Assembly: GCF_947495735.1 (NCBI RefSeq)
Contig: NZ_CANMAA010000001.1
Coordinates: 1 to 64,000 of the forward strand
Direction of reading: 5' to 3'
DNA: 64,000 nt
From: an uncultured Pseudokineococcus sp.
GTDB lineage: Bacteria; Actinomycetota; Actinomycetes; Actinomycetales; Quadrisphaeraceae
The position numbers and the translations under genes are program-made. The notes below the pieces were generated by a model. It made no database searches. It was not told where the DNA came from and saw only the letters and a program-made list of their open reading frames with translations. Of the stretch, positions 7,757 to 16,392 are shown in pieces; positions within the stretch are counted from its first letter, which is position 1, and every line of letters begins with the position of its first letter.

Positions 7757-9256
7757 TCAGCTCGGAGCCCCCGCCGGAGCCGCGCGTCGGGTCGGTGCGC
7801 TCTGCGCCCCGCCGCTGCGCCCCGGTGGTGCGGACTCCCGCGCACGGCCCCCGAGGACGGCGCCCCCCGCGGCGAACAGCATCGCCGGCAGGCCCGCGTT
7901 CGACAGGTACGGCCACAGCATGGCGGTGGCGGGGAGGAAGGCGAGCACGCCGGCGATCGCGGCCGCCGCGAGCGCCTCGGGCCCTGCGCCCGACCGGGCG
8001 ACGGCGAGCGATCGCACCAGCACCGCGACGACGGCCGCGATCGCGGCCGCGAGCAGGACCACCCCGCCCCGCAGGACGTAGGTGAGGTACTGGTTCTCCG
8101 TCGAGGGGAAGAAGACCGAGTCGGGGAGGTCGTTGCCCAGCCCGTAGGCGGCGCCCCGGGCGAGCAGGGGCAGGTAGTCCCGCTGCCAGACCAGGACGCG
8201 GTAGGCCACGGTCTGCGGGAGCAGGCCCTCGGACGTGCCCGAGGCCGCCGTCGACTGGTCCTCGATCCGGTCGACGAGGATCGACTGGAAGGCGAGCGCC
8301 GCGACGAGGACGAGACCGGCCAGGAGCAGCAGGGCTCGACCCGTGCGGTGCACGAGGACCGCCGCGACGAGGAAGGCGACGGGCACCCACACGATCACCG
8401 TCACGGTGACCGAGAGCACGACGGCGGCCAGGTCGAGCGCCACCACGACCCCCAGCGCCCACGGCCGCAGGACGGTCCGGTCGCCCACGAGGACGAGGAT
8501 CATCGCGAGGACGGTCGGGATGAGCAGGTAGCCGCCCAGGGAGTGCCAGATGGGGAAGGGGCCCGTCACGCGGGAGAAGTCGCTGCCCGCGTCGGGCACC
8601 ACGTCACCGGCGGTCACGGCGAGGACGAGGTCCCGGACCCCGAGGACGTCCAGGTACTGGAGGACCGCCAGCGCGGACGGCACGGCGCTCACGAGCAGGG
8701 TCCACCGGAGCACGACCACCAGGTCGGCCCGGTCGGCCACGCCTCGACGCGCCGTCCACCAGGTGAGCAGGAGGAGGGCGGGCTGCAGGCCGACGCGCAG
8801 GAGGCTGTCCACCGTGGACCCCGTCACGGCGGCGTGGTAGACGCTGAGCGCGGCGGCGGTCACCGCGAAGACGAGGAGCAGGTGCTCCCGCGAGGACCAA
8901 CGCCCCCACGGCTGGGGGCTGCGGAGCACGAGGACGCCGGCGCAGAGCGCCAGCAGCAGCTCGGAGGCCTTGAGGCCGGGGGCGCCCACGCCGCGGTCCA
9001 GGCCGGCGACCGCGGGCACGACCGCGACGACGACGACGGCCGCGACCAGGGGCCTGCGCCAGACGGCGACCGCGAGCGCCGCGACGACCGCCACGCCGAG
9101 GGGCGCGAGGGGGGAGAGGGCGGACGACGCGCCGGCCGCGGCGGCCAGGGCGAGCAGGGCGGCGATCCCGCGGCGCACCCCCGGAGCGCGGAGCTGGGGC
9201 GTCGGGCGCGTCCGGGACCCGGGGGTGCGGCGCCGGTCGTCGACCGACGTGGTCAC
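7757..9256 (-). CDS. Wzy-type polymerase / O-antigen ligase family protein
   Basis: A 499-residue polytopic membrane protein with about 11-12 hydrophobic segments, starting at a GTG that overlaps the chain-length gene by GTGA. The N-terminus (VTTSVDDRRRT) is cytoplasmic; after several helices comes the exported loop with FSRVTGPFPIWHSLGGYLLIP and, later, YGLGNDLPDSVFFPSTENQYLTYVLRGG, the arrangement of the Wzy_C/O-antigen ligase superfamily. Such proteins join undecaprenyl-linked repeat units, or transfer the finished chain, on the outer face of the membrane. Context with a chain-length protein just upstream favours polymerase. One of three such proteins in the window. Confidence 0.87.
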   Translation of the reverse strand: MTTSVDDRRRTPGSRTRPTPQLRAPGVRRGIAALLALAAAAGASSALSPLAPLGVAVVAALAVAVWRRPLVAAVVVVAVVPAVAGLDRGVGAPGLKASELLLALCAGVLVLRSPQPWGRWSSREHLLLVFAVTAAALSVYHAAVTGSTVDSLLRVGLQPALLLLTWWTARRGVADRADLVVVLRWTLLVSAVPSALAVLQYLDVLGVRDLVLAVTAGDVVPDAGSDFSRVTGPFPIWHSLGGYLLIPTVLAMILVLVGDRTVLRPWALGVVVALDLAAVVLSVTVTVIVWVPVAFLVAAVLVHRTGRALLLLAGLVLVAALAFQSILVDRIEDQSTAASGTSEGLLPQTVAYRVLVWQRDYLPLLARGAAYGLGNDLPDSVFFPSTENQYLTYVLRGGVVLLAAAIAAVVAVLVRSLAVARSGAGPEALAAAAIAGVLAFLPATAMLWPYLSNAGLPAMLFAAGGAVLGGRARESAPPGRSGGAQSAPTRRAAPAGAPS

Positions 9257-10386
9257 CGCTCGCCCGAGCGGGTCCCGTGGGGGGGCGTGGCGTCGGCGGT
9301 CGTGCTGGCGTGCGCACCGTGCCCCGGCGCACCGGTCGAGGGCTGCTCGACGTCGCTCTCCGCGCTCGTCGAGGCGGTGGCTGCGGTCACCGGGTCGTGC
9401 AGCAGGACGGCGACGTCCTGCACGCCCGTGTCCGCCACGCCGCGCAGCGCGTCCTCGACGAGGCGGGTGCGCGTCGACGAGGAGACGACGACCAGCGCCG
9501 CCCCGCTCTCGAGCACGGCCTGCTCGGCGTACCCGTCCGTCTGCAGCTGGCCGGAGGCGACCCACGCCGGCGCCGCGACGGCCCCGAAGGAGTCCCGCGG
9601 CATCTGCCGGAGGTGGTCGGCGACCGCGTCCGCGAGCGGACCGGGGGAGGAGGCGGGGGTGACGACCGCCACCGACCCGTGGCCGGAGCGGGCCAGGCGC
9701 AGCGCCGCCGTCTCCAGGCGGGAGTCGCCGCGGCGGTCCCGGACGTCGAAGACGGGCCAGGCGGTGAGGTCGCGGAGGTCGCCGGGTCCCTGGACCCGGC
9801 GGTCCGCCCGCTCGAGGAGCACGGCTCCGGCCAGCCCGACGAGCAGCCCGGTCAGCAGCGCCACGACCGGGGCGACCGGCGCCAGGCCGGCCTGCTCCTC
9901 GACCTGGCTCGGGGCCAGCGCCCGCAGGTTCCCCGCCGGGAGGCCCGTGGACCCCGTGGTGGTCACCACCGCGTCCAGCCCGCTGAAGTAGTCCCGGACC
10001 TCGGCCTCGGTGTCTCCCGAGTACGACACGCGGATGGCGGGGGTGCTCGGGACCTTCTCCGAGACCGCGCGGTCCCGCAGCTCCTCGACCGGCTGGCCGG
10101 TGACGTCGGAGAGGGCGCCGAGCAGCTCGGCGTCGTCCACGAGCAGCAGCGTGTAGGTCTGCGCGAGGCCCTCGGCCTCGTACGGGGACTCCGGCAGGGT
10201 GCTGCCCGCCAGCGTCTGGGCGGCCGAGGCGGTGGGGACGATGTAGAGGCCCGTCCCCGTGTACGCGGCGGAGGTGAGGTTGGTGGTCGCCCACCACGCG
10301 GCCAGGCCGGCGAGGAGCCCCGCGGCGATCGCGACAGCCCAGAACCGCCGCAGCGCTCGGGCGAGCACGCCCTTACGACCTTCCAC
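9253..10386 (-). CDS. Wzz-like chain-length protein with degenerate kinase domain
   Basis: A 377-residue polysaccharide co-polymerase. A basic N-terminus leads into TM1 (FWAVAIAAGLLAGLAAWWATT); an exported loop of ~150 residues follows and TM2 is VAPVVALLTGLLVGLAGAVLLE. The cytoplasmic tail (~215-350) has the strand order of a BY-kinase domain (GSVAVVTPASSPG in the P-loop place, ALVVVSSSTRTRLVEDALRGVADTGVQDVAVLL near the end) but lacks Walker A (no GKT/GKS) and any tyrosine cluster. Inference: a scaffold or pseudokinase that sets chain length for the polymerase encoded next. GTG start with GAGGGG ~10 nt upstream; GTGA overlap with the polymerase gene. Confidence 0.8.
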   Translation of the reverse strand: MEGRKGVLARALRRFWAVAIAAGLLAGLAAWWATTNLTSAAYTGTGLYIVPTASAAQTLAGSTLPESPYEAEGLAQTYTLLLVDDAELLGALSDVTGQPVEELRDRAVSEKVPSTPAIRVSYSGDTEAEVRDYFSGLDAVVTTTGSTGLPAGNLRALAPSQVEEQAGLAPVAPVVALLTGLLVGLAGAVLLERADRRVQGPGDLRDLTAWPVFDVRDRRGDSRLETAALRLARSGHGSVAVVTPASSPGPLADAVADHLRQMPRDSFGAVAAPAWVASGQLQTDGYAEQAVLESGAALVVVSSSTRTRLVEDALRGVADTGVQDVAVLLHDPVTAATASTSAESDVEQPSTGAPGHGAHASTTADATPPHGTRSGER

Positions 10387-10414
10387 CCGAACCGCCCCTC
10401 GCTCTGCTCTGCTG

Positions 10415-10434
10415 ACTCCAGGAGTGTGGCACGG
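10415..10434. promoter_or_regulatory. Small palindrome in the divergent intergenic region
   Basis: Between the chain-length gene (minus) and the exostosin-like gene (plus) lies ACTCC-A-GGAGT followed by TGGCACGG, a relative of the TGGCACAG pair found upstream of the BY-kinase gene at 35.5 kb. Possible regulator site; only sequence resemblance supports it. Confidence 0.25.
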
Positions 10435-10589
10435 CGGCGCGCGCCGCCCCCTGCGTCGCTGGGCCGTCTCGGGGGTGCTCGGCCCGAGTTCCTCCGATCG
10501 AGGTGCCTGCGGGACCGCGCGGGGCCCGATCAGGTGGCGGCGGCGGGCAGCCGGCGCACGAGCGAGGCGGGGGAGAGGGGTCCAGCGCC

Positions 10590-10595
10590 TACGAT
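10590..10595 (+). promoter_or_regulatory. Candidate -10 element (TACGAT)
   Basis: TACGAT fits the actinobacterial TANNNT -10 motif and lies ~70 nt before the GTG of the exostosin-like gene in the 276-bp divergent gap. No convincing -35 is seen. Confidence 0.3.
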
Positions 10596-10662
10596 CCCCG
10601 AGGTCCGGCGGCGGTCGGGCCGGACGCGGTGCCCTTCCCCACCACGAGAGAGCGAGGACGCG

Positions 10663-11733
10663 GTGCGCGCCCACTACTTCACCTGGTTCGACGAGGAGCG
10701 CACCCCCGAGCCCGAGCCGTGGGACGTGCAGAGCGGCGGCGGGCCCCTGGCCAACGGGGAGTACTTCGCCGCGGTCTTCCGGCACCTCGAGGAGCTCCTG
10801 GAGGCCCGCGGGCCACGGGTGGCCGCCGACCTGTCCCGCCTGCGGGTCGTCGCGACGCCGAACCACGGCTCGCTGCCGATGACCGGGCCGGACGTCGTCG
10901 CGCTCCTGGTCCTCGACAACTGGAGCAGGACCCCCCGCTGGTCCGACGACGTCGGGCTCGTCCTGGCCACCAACCGCGGGCGCCGCTGGCGCGAGGCGGC
11001 GACGATGCTGCCCCGGCCGCTCGGGCTGCTGGACGTCGTCGACGAGGCGCGGGTCCGCGTCGAGCGGTCGCTGTGGGCGCGGAAGGGGCGGCGGCCCGCG
11101 CACGCCCGCGTGGTCTCGGTGCCGCTGGGGTACGCCCACCAGGTGGAGCAGCCCCTCGTCCCCTGGGAGGAGCGGGACGTCGACGTCTTCTTCGCGGGCA
11201 GCACCTCGCACGCGCCGGGGCGCGGCGGCCCCGTCCGGCGGGCGGTGCGACGGTCCGTGGGCAACGTCAAGACGCTGCACCGCGAGCGGATGATGACGGC
11301 CGTCGAGGAGGTGCGGCGCCGGCGCCCCGACCTGGCCGTCGCCGTGGACGTCGTCGACGGGGCGGCCGTGGCGCAGCGGGCCGGCAGCTACAGCGAGGAC
11401 CTCGCGCGCTCCCGCTTCGCCCTGGACCCGCGGGGCACCAGCCGCGAGACGTACCGCTACTACGAGTGCGTCCGCAGCGGCAGCGTCCCGGTCGTGACGT
11501 CCCTGCCGCGGCACGGGCTGTACGCCGGGGCCCCCGCCCTGCGCCTGCGCCACTGGTCGGACCTCCCGCAGGCGCTGGACCACTTCCGCGACCACCCCGA
11601 GGAGGCCCGCCGGCTCCACGAGGAGTGCCTCGCCTGGTACCGGGACGTGGGCAGCCCCGAGGCGACCGCCCGCCGCCTCGCCCCGCTCGTCGAGGCGACG
11701 CTGCGGTCCTCCGGCGGCGGTCCCGGCGCCTGA
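10663..11733 (+). CDS. Exostosin-like (GT47-type) glycosyltransferase
   Basis: A 356-residue soluble protein. The diagnostic C-terminal block is SRFALDPRGTSRETYRYYECVRSGSVPVV (quoted only to its key parts: DPRGTSRET, YYECVRSGSVPVV), the nucleotide-sugar site of exostosin-family enzymes. VDVFFAGSTS and the basic KTLHRERMM region precede it. The GTG at 10663 has GCGAGGA about 7 nt upstream; the frame is open further upstream across the antisense chain-length gene, but that is shadow. It forms an operon with the GT at 11795 (61-nt gap). Likely adds one sugar during repeat-unit assembly; the specificity is unknown. Confidence 0.82.
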   Translation: MRAHYFTWFDEERTPEPEPWDVQSGGGPLANGEYFAAVFRHLEELLEARGPRVAADLSRLRVVATPNHGSLPMTGPDVVALLVLDNWSRTPRWSDDVGLVLATNRGRRWREAATMLPRPLGLLDVVDEARVRVERSLWARKGRRPAHARVVSVPLGYAHQVEQPLVPWEERDVDVFFAGSTSHAPGRGGPVRRAVRRSVGNVKTLHRERMMTAVEEVRRRRPDLAVAVDVVDGAAVAQRAGSYSEDLARSRFALDPRGTSRETYRYYECVRSGSVPVVTSLPRHGLYAGAPALRLRHWSDLPQALDHFRDHPEEARRLHEECLAWYRDVGSPEATARRLAPLVEATLRSSGGGPGA

Positions 11734-11794
11734 GCGCCCGCCGCACCGACGCACCCGGCGACCCGTCGCCCCTTCGAGAGAGAGAGGACCCGCC

Positions 11795-12691
11795 GTGCTG
11801 CGAGCGGCCCGACGAGCTGCCCACCTGCTGCGGCTGACGGCGACCTGCTGGGGGACGAACCTCGTCTCGCGCGAGCGCGTCACCGGCAGCGCCCCCGTGG
11901 TGGTCTCCCTGGCGTCCTTCGGGCGTCGCACGAAGACGGCGCACCTGGCGGTCGAGTCCGTCGCCGCCGGGTCGGCGAGGCCCTCGCGGATCGTCGTCTG
12001 GCTGGACGAGTCCGACGAGGGAGCGCCGCTGCCGCGGCCCCTGCGCCGCCTGGTCTCCCGCGGGCTGGAGGTGCGCTACGCGCCCGCCGCCTGGGGCCCG
12101 CACAAGAAGTACTACCCCCTGGCCGCCGAGCGGACGGGCGTCCCGGTGATCACGGCCGACGACGACATCTTCTACCCGCCCACGTGGCTCGCCGACCTCG
12201 AGAGGGCCACGTCCGGCTTCCGCAGCGCGGACGTGGTCGCCCACCGGGTGCACGTGCTGCAGCTCGAGCAGGGGCGGGTGGCGCCCTACGCGACGTGGCC
12301 CTCGTGCGCGACGACGGAGCCCTCGCTCCTCCACTTCCCCACGGGGACGTCCGGTCGCTACATCCCCGTCGCCCTCCTGGAGGAGCTGGCCGAGCGGGGG
12401 ACGGCGTTCCTGGAGACGTGCCCCCGGGCCGACGACGTCTGGCTCCACGCGGTGTCGGTCCGGGCGTCCGTCGCGACGCGGCAGGTGGAGGCCCGCGGGC
12501 ACCACTTCCCCCAGGTGCCCGGCAGCCAGCTGGAGGGCCTCTACCGGCACAACGTCGAGCGGTCGGGCAACGACGAGCAGGTCCGCGCCACCTACGAGCC
12601 GCAGGACCTGGCCGTCCTCGCCGCCGCTGCCGGGGCGGTCAGGACGTCGGAGCCCCGGCCCGGGACCGCCGACCCCTCAGACGGGCGCTGA
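11795..12691 (+). CDS. Putative glycosyltransferase with DDD motif
   Basis: A 298-residue protein with GTG start and AGAGAGAGGA in the ribosome-site position. VVSLASFGRRTKTAHLAVES starts a GT-A-like fold; VPVITADDDIFYPPTW supplies the metal-binding DDD; GPHKKYYPLAAE and FPTGTSGRYIP are further conserved-looking blocks, the pattern of small capsular transferases that act on hexose acceptors. Second gene of a two-gene operon. Its last 53 nt overlap the 3' end of the oppositely oriented flippase gene. Confidence 0.78.
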   Translation: MLRAARRAAHLLRLTATCWGTNLVSRERVTGSAPVVVSLASFGRRTKTAHLAVESVAAGSARPSRIVVWLDESDEGAPLPRPLRRLVSRGLEVRYAPAAWGPHKKYYPLAAERTGVPVITADDDIFYPPTWLADLERATSGFRSADVVAHRVHVLQLEQGRVAPYATWPSCATTEPSLLHFPTGTSGRYIPVALLEELAERGTAFLETCPRADDVWLHAVSVRASVATRQVEARGHHFPQVPGSQLEGLYRHNVERSGNDEQVRATYEPQDLAVLAAAAGAVRTSEPRPGTADPSDGR

Positions 12692-14231
12692 CCGGCGCCC
12701 ACATCTGGCGCAGCAGGGGCCGCGACAGCAGCGCCACGCCGGCCGCGTACACGGCGAGGCCGGCCGCCCCGGCCAGCAGCGTCGCGACGAAGCCGTCGTC
12801 GTCGAGGAGCCACCACGCGCCGGCCGTCGTCGCCACGCCCAGCACCGCCGCGAGCAGGACCCGGCTCGTCGCGGCGTAGGTGGCGAGGGGCACGCCCGCC
12901 ACCCTGCGCAGCACCAGCGCCTGGACGGGCCAGGAGAGCGCCGTCCACGCCGCCAGCCACCAGGCCAGGGCCACGAGGCCCTGCGACGTCACGAGCACGA
13001 TGATCGTGGCCTGTCCCACGACCAGGGCGAGGGTGACGACGAGGTCGACGCCGGGGCGCCCCACGCCGAGGAACGCGGACCGCTGGAACTCGCTGAGCGA
13101 GGCCGCGATGCTCCGCAGCGCCAGCACCGAGGCGATCGCCGCCGCCGGCCCCCACTGGTCGCCGAACAGCAGCGGGACGGCGAAGGAGCTCACCAGGGCG
13201 ACGCCGCCCAGGGCTGGCGCCAGCAGCAGCGCGGCCGCCGCCGAGCTGGTGCCGATGGCGCGGGCGAGCCGGGCCGGGTCGCCCTTGACGCGGGCGAAGA
13301 CGGGGCGCGCGACGACGTTGATGACGGAGGAGAAGAGGTCGACGGCGACCCCGACGAAGCGCCGGGCGACCGCCCAGTAGCCGAGGGCGCTGACGCCGGC
13401 GAGCGCGCCGATGAGCATCCCCTCGGCCTGCTCCCGGACCTGGACCACGAGCTGGCCCAGCAGGGCGCTGCTCCCGAAGCTCGTCATCCGGCGCGCCTCG
13501 GGCCTCGAGAAGGCCAGGGCCGGCCGGAACGGCGTGCTGGACCAGAGCATCACGAGGGCGACGACGCTCCGGACCAGGTGCTGGGCGACCAGCGCCCAGA
13601 CCCCGGCGCCGGCGAGGGCCAGGGCGATCGCCACCACGACGGACGACAGGGTCGCGACGAGCTGCCGGAGGGCGAGCTCGCGGAAGCGCAGCTCGCGGGA
13701 CAGCAGCGCGGCCGGGACGCTCGAGAGCCCCGCGACGAAGACGGTGACGGCGACCGCCGGCAGCACCTGGGCCAGCGCCGGCGCGTCGAAGGCGCCCGCG
13801 AGCAGGCCCGCCGACAGCGCCAGCGAGCCGCTGATCAGCACGCCCAGGGCGACCGAGATGTAGAAGGCCGTGCTGGTGACGACGCGGTCGACCCGGTCCG
13901 CCTGCAGGAGGTAGGTCGTGAAGCCGGCGTCCACCACGACGGTGAGCAGCGTGATGAAGACCATCGCGAGCGCGACGACGCCGAACTCCTCGGGCCCCAG
14001 GAGGCGGCCGAGGATGACGAAGGCGGCGAAGGTCCCGAGGCGGACCGACCACTTCTCGAGGGAGGTCCACAGGACCCCGCGCATCGCCTGCTCGCGCAGG
14101 GTGGGAGGCGCGGCTCCGGCCGTGGGCTCGGCGGGCTCGGGGGGGCCGGCGGCCCCGCCCTGCGCCGCGGCGGAGGTCGCGAGCGTCCCCGCCTCCTGGT
14201 CCGGGGCGCCGGGACGCCGCGGAGCACGCAT
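12639..14231 (-). CDS. Wzx-type flippase (MOP superfamily)
   Basis: A 530-residue membrane protein with about 14 predicted helices. The first ~45 residues are a disordered Ala/Pro/Glu tail; then LREQAMRGVLWTSLEKWSVRLGTFAAFVILGRLLGPEEFGVVALA is the hallmark entry of the polysaccharide transport branch (WzxC/TuaB-like), and SFGSSALLGQLVVQVREQAEGMLIGALAG marks the second half. Moves lipid-linked repeat units across the cytoplasmic membrane. ATG at 14231; the divergent partner starts at 14396. The final 53 nt overlap the opposing glycosyltransferase gene at 11795-12691. Confidence 0.9.
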   Translation of the reverse strand: MRAPRRPGAPDQEAGTLATSAAAQGGAAGPPEPAEPTAGAAPPTLREQAMRGVLWTSLEKWSVRLGTFAAFVILGRLLGPEEFGVVALAMVFITLLTVVVDAGFTTYLLQADRVDRVVTSTAFYISVALGVLISGSLALSAGLLAGAFDAPALAQVLPAVAVTVFVAGLSSVPAALLSRELRFRELALRQLVATLSSVVVAIALALAGAGVWALVAQHLVRSVVALVMLWSSTPFRPALAFSRPEARRMTSFGSSALLGQLVVQVREQAEGMLIGALAGVSALGYWAVARRFVGVAVDLFSSVINVVARPVFARVKGDPARLARAIGTSSAAAALLLAPALGGVALVSSFAVPLLFGDQWGPAAAIASVLALRSIAASLSEFQRSAFLGVGRPGVDLVVTLALVVGQATIIVLVTSQGLVALAWWLAAWTALSWPVQALVLRRVAGVPLATYAATSRVLLAAVLGVATTAGAWWLLDDDGFVATLLAGAAGLAVYAAGVALLSRPLLRQMWAPVSARLRGRRSRAGAPTS

Positions 14232-14395
14232 GGGTCCGACAGTACGGGGCGCCGCCGTCCTCGCCGGTGCGCACGGGTGACGTGCGCCACCGTCGGGGGC
14301 ACGACCCCTCGTCAGGACGGGTGGGTCGGGAAGCGACGGGCATACTCGGCCGCGGGAGACGTCCGTCCCCGGAGTCGGATGAGGAGGCGCCGCCC

Positions 14396-15433
14396 ATGCG
14401 GGTGCTGCACGTGGTCGAGGCGCACGGAGGCGGCGTCGTCAGCGCTCTGCGGGAGTACGTCTCCTCGACGTCGGACGAGGTCGAGCACCTGCTCGTGAGC
14501 CGGGACCGGGAGGCCCACGACACGGGGGAGGGGGTCGGGGCCACCCCGGTGGGCGAGCTCCCCTCGGTGGCCAAGCCCGTCGAGGTCGTGCGCCGCCTGC
14601 GGACCGCCTCGCGCAGGACCAAGGCCGACGTCCTGCACGCCCACTCCTCCTTCGCCGGTCTCTTCGCGCGCATCGGACCGGCCGCCGAGCTGCCGCCGGT
14701 CGTCTACACCCCGCACTGCTACGCCTTCGAGCGCACCGACATCGCCCGGCCCGTGCGGCGCGCGCTCTGGTCGGTCGAGAAGCGGCTCGCCCCGCGGACG
14801 GCGGTCGTCGCCGGCGTGAGCCCCCGGGAGGTCGAGCTCGCGCACCGCCTCGGCGTCCAGAGGGCGGTCCACGTGCCGCAGGTGGTCTCCCTCGGCCAGG
14901 TGGCGCCGGCCGAGCCCCGGGAGCCGGGCTCGCCGACGCACTACGTGACCGCGGGCCGGGTCTCCGCGCAGAAGGACCCCGGCTTCTTCTGCCGGGCGGT
15001 CGCCGACATCCTCGCCGCCGAGCCGGACGCCCGGGTCACGTGGCTCGGCGGTGGCGAGAGCGCGGACGAGGCGGCGCTCACCCGCCTCGGCGTCGAGATC
15101 ACCGGGTGGCTCCCGCGGCACGAGCTCATCGCCCGGATGGCGCAGGCCGACGTCTACCTGCACACGGCAGCCTGGGAGGGCAGCCCCATGACGATCCTCG
15201 AGGCGCAGGCGCTGGGGCTGCCCGTGGTGGCCCGTCGCATCCCCGCCCTGGTGTCCCTGGGCCTGAAGGGCCTGGCCGGCACGCCGGCGGACATGGCCGT
15301 CGCGGCGCGGGTCGCGCGCGGTCGAGGGGGGCCACGGGCCTCGGCGTCCTCCGTCGAGGCCGAGGGGCGCGCGACCCAGCGCCACGCGCTCCTGAGCGCC
15401 TACGCCCTCGTCGAGCAGCGGGTCGGCCGGTGA
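14396..15433 (+). CDS. GT4 family glycosyltransferase
   Basis: A 345-residue retaining GT-B enzyme. ATG at 14396 with GAGGAGG ~10 nt upstream gives MRVLHVVEAHGGGVVSALREY, the canonical N-terminal loop. DVLHAHSSFAGLFAR and YTPHCYAFER lie in the acceptor domain; VTAGRVSAQKDPGFF and HTAAWEGSPMTILEAQALGLPVVAR form the donor site with the E-x7-E signature. Possibly a capsular or teichuronic-type transferase. GTGA overlap couples it to the next gene. Confidence 0.88.
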   Translation: MRVLHVVEAHGGGVVSALREYVSSTSDEVEHLLVSRDREAHDTGEGVGATPVGELPSVAKPVEVVRRLRTASRRTKADVLHAHSSFAGLFARIGPAAELPPVVYTPHCYAFERTDIARPVRRALWSVEKRLAPRTAVVAGVSPREVELAHRLGVQRAVHVPQVVSLGQVAPAEPREPGSPTHYVTAGRVSAQKDPGFFCRAVADILAAEPDARVTWLGGGESADEAALTRLGVEITGWLPRHELIARMAQADVYLHTAAWEGSPMTILEAQALGLPVVARRIPALVSLGLKGLAGTPADMAVAARVARGRGGPRASASSVEAEGRATQRHALLSAYALVEQRVGR

Positions 15434-16371
15434 CCGCGCTCCTCGTCGCCAACAACGGCGGCCACGTCAAGCAGCTGCACTCGCTCGCCCCGCGACTCGG
15501 GCTGGACGAGGACAGGGTCTGGGTGACCGTGGCGTCGCCGCAGACGAAGGCGCTGCTCGAGGGCGAGGAGGTGCTGCTCGTCGACTACCCCGACTCCCGG
15601 GACACCCGGGCCCTGGTGCGCCACGCCCGGGAGGCGAGCGCGCTCTTCCGCCGCCGCCGGTTCTCCAAGGTCGTCAGCACCGGCTCCAGCCTGGCGCTGT
15701 CCGTGCTGCCCCAGGCCGCGCTGCGCGGCCTGGACACCGCCTTCATCGAGAGCGCGACGCGCTTCGAGGGCCCGTCCATGTCCGGTCGGCTCCTCGCCGC
15801 CCTCCCGGGCGTGGACGTGTACACCCAGTACGAGCGGCGCGTGACGCGCCGCTGGCGCTACGGCGGCTCGGTCTTCGACGGCTTCGAGGCGTCGGAGACC
15901 GAGCCCTGGGACGGCAGCAGGCCCCTGCGCGTGGTGGTGACGGTCGGCAGCACCGGCGCCTACGGGTTCCGCCGGCTCGTCGAGCGGATGATCGCGGTGC
16001 TCCCCGAGGACGCCGAGGTGCTGTGGCAGACCGGTTCCACCGACGTCTCGGGCCTGCCGATCACCGCCCGGCCGTCGGTCCCCGGGGACGAGCTCGACGC
16101 CGCGGTCCGGCGGGCCGACGCCGTCGTGGCGCACGCCGGCACGGGCACCGCCCTCGGCGCCGTGGAGGCGGGCAAGCTCCCGCTCATCGTGCCCAGGCGG
16201 CGCGCGCACGGCGAGCACGTCGACGACCACCAGAGCGAGATCGCCACCGCGCTGGGGAACCGGGGGATCGCCCTGGTCCGGGAGGCGGACGCCCTCGAGA
16301 TGGCGGACGTCCTGCAGGTGGCGCGCACGGTGGTCGCGCGGCGCGACGACCCGCCCCCCTTCCGCTGGTAG
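15430..16371 (+). CDS. Alg14/Alg13-type fused glycosyltransferase (PssD-PssE-like)
   Basis: A 313-residue protein joining what are often two subunits. Residues ~1-145 resemble Alg14/PssD (LLVANNGGHVKQLHSL nucleotide-binding/membrane-associating half; KVVSTGSSLALSVLPQA; DTAFIESATRFEGPS). Residues ~155-313 resemble Alg13/PssE (RVVVTVGSTGAYGFRRLVERM, then DAVVAHAGTGTALGAVEAGKLPLIVPRR and HVDDHQ). In two-subunit systems Alg14 recruits Alg13 to the membrane to add the second sugar to a lipid-PP-sugar; a fusion does this on one chain. GTG start overlaps the preceding stop by GTGA. Confidence 0.85.
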   Translation: MTALLVANNGGHVKQLHSLAPRLGLDEDRVWVTVASPQTKALLEGEEVLLVDYPDSRDTRALVRHAREASALFRRRRFSKVVSTGSSLALSVLPQAALRGLDTAFIESATRFEGPSMSGRLLAALPGVDVYTQYERRVTRRWRYGGSVFDGFEASETEPWDGSRPLRVVVTVGSTGAYGFRRLVERMIAVLPEDAEVLWQTGSTDVSGLPITARPSVPGDELDAAVRRADAVVAHAGTGTALGAVEAGKLPLIVPRRRAHGEHVDDHQSEIATALGNRGIALVREADALEMADVLQVARTVVARRDDPPPFRW

Positions 16372-16386
16372 CGCCGGTCCCGGCGC
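16371..16386. terminator. Short GC hairpin at a convergent junction
   Basis: GCGCCG-GTCC-CGGCGC sits in the 21-nt gap between the convergent genes ending at 16371 and 16393. A 6-bp stem with a stable tetraloop, so a weak terminator candidate. Confidence 0.35.
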
Positions 16387-16392
16387 GCGGGC

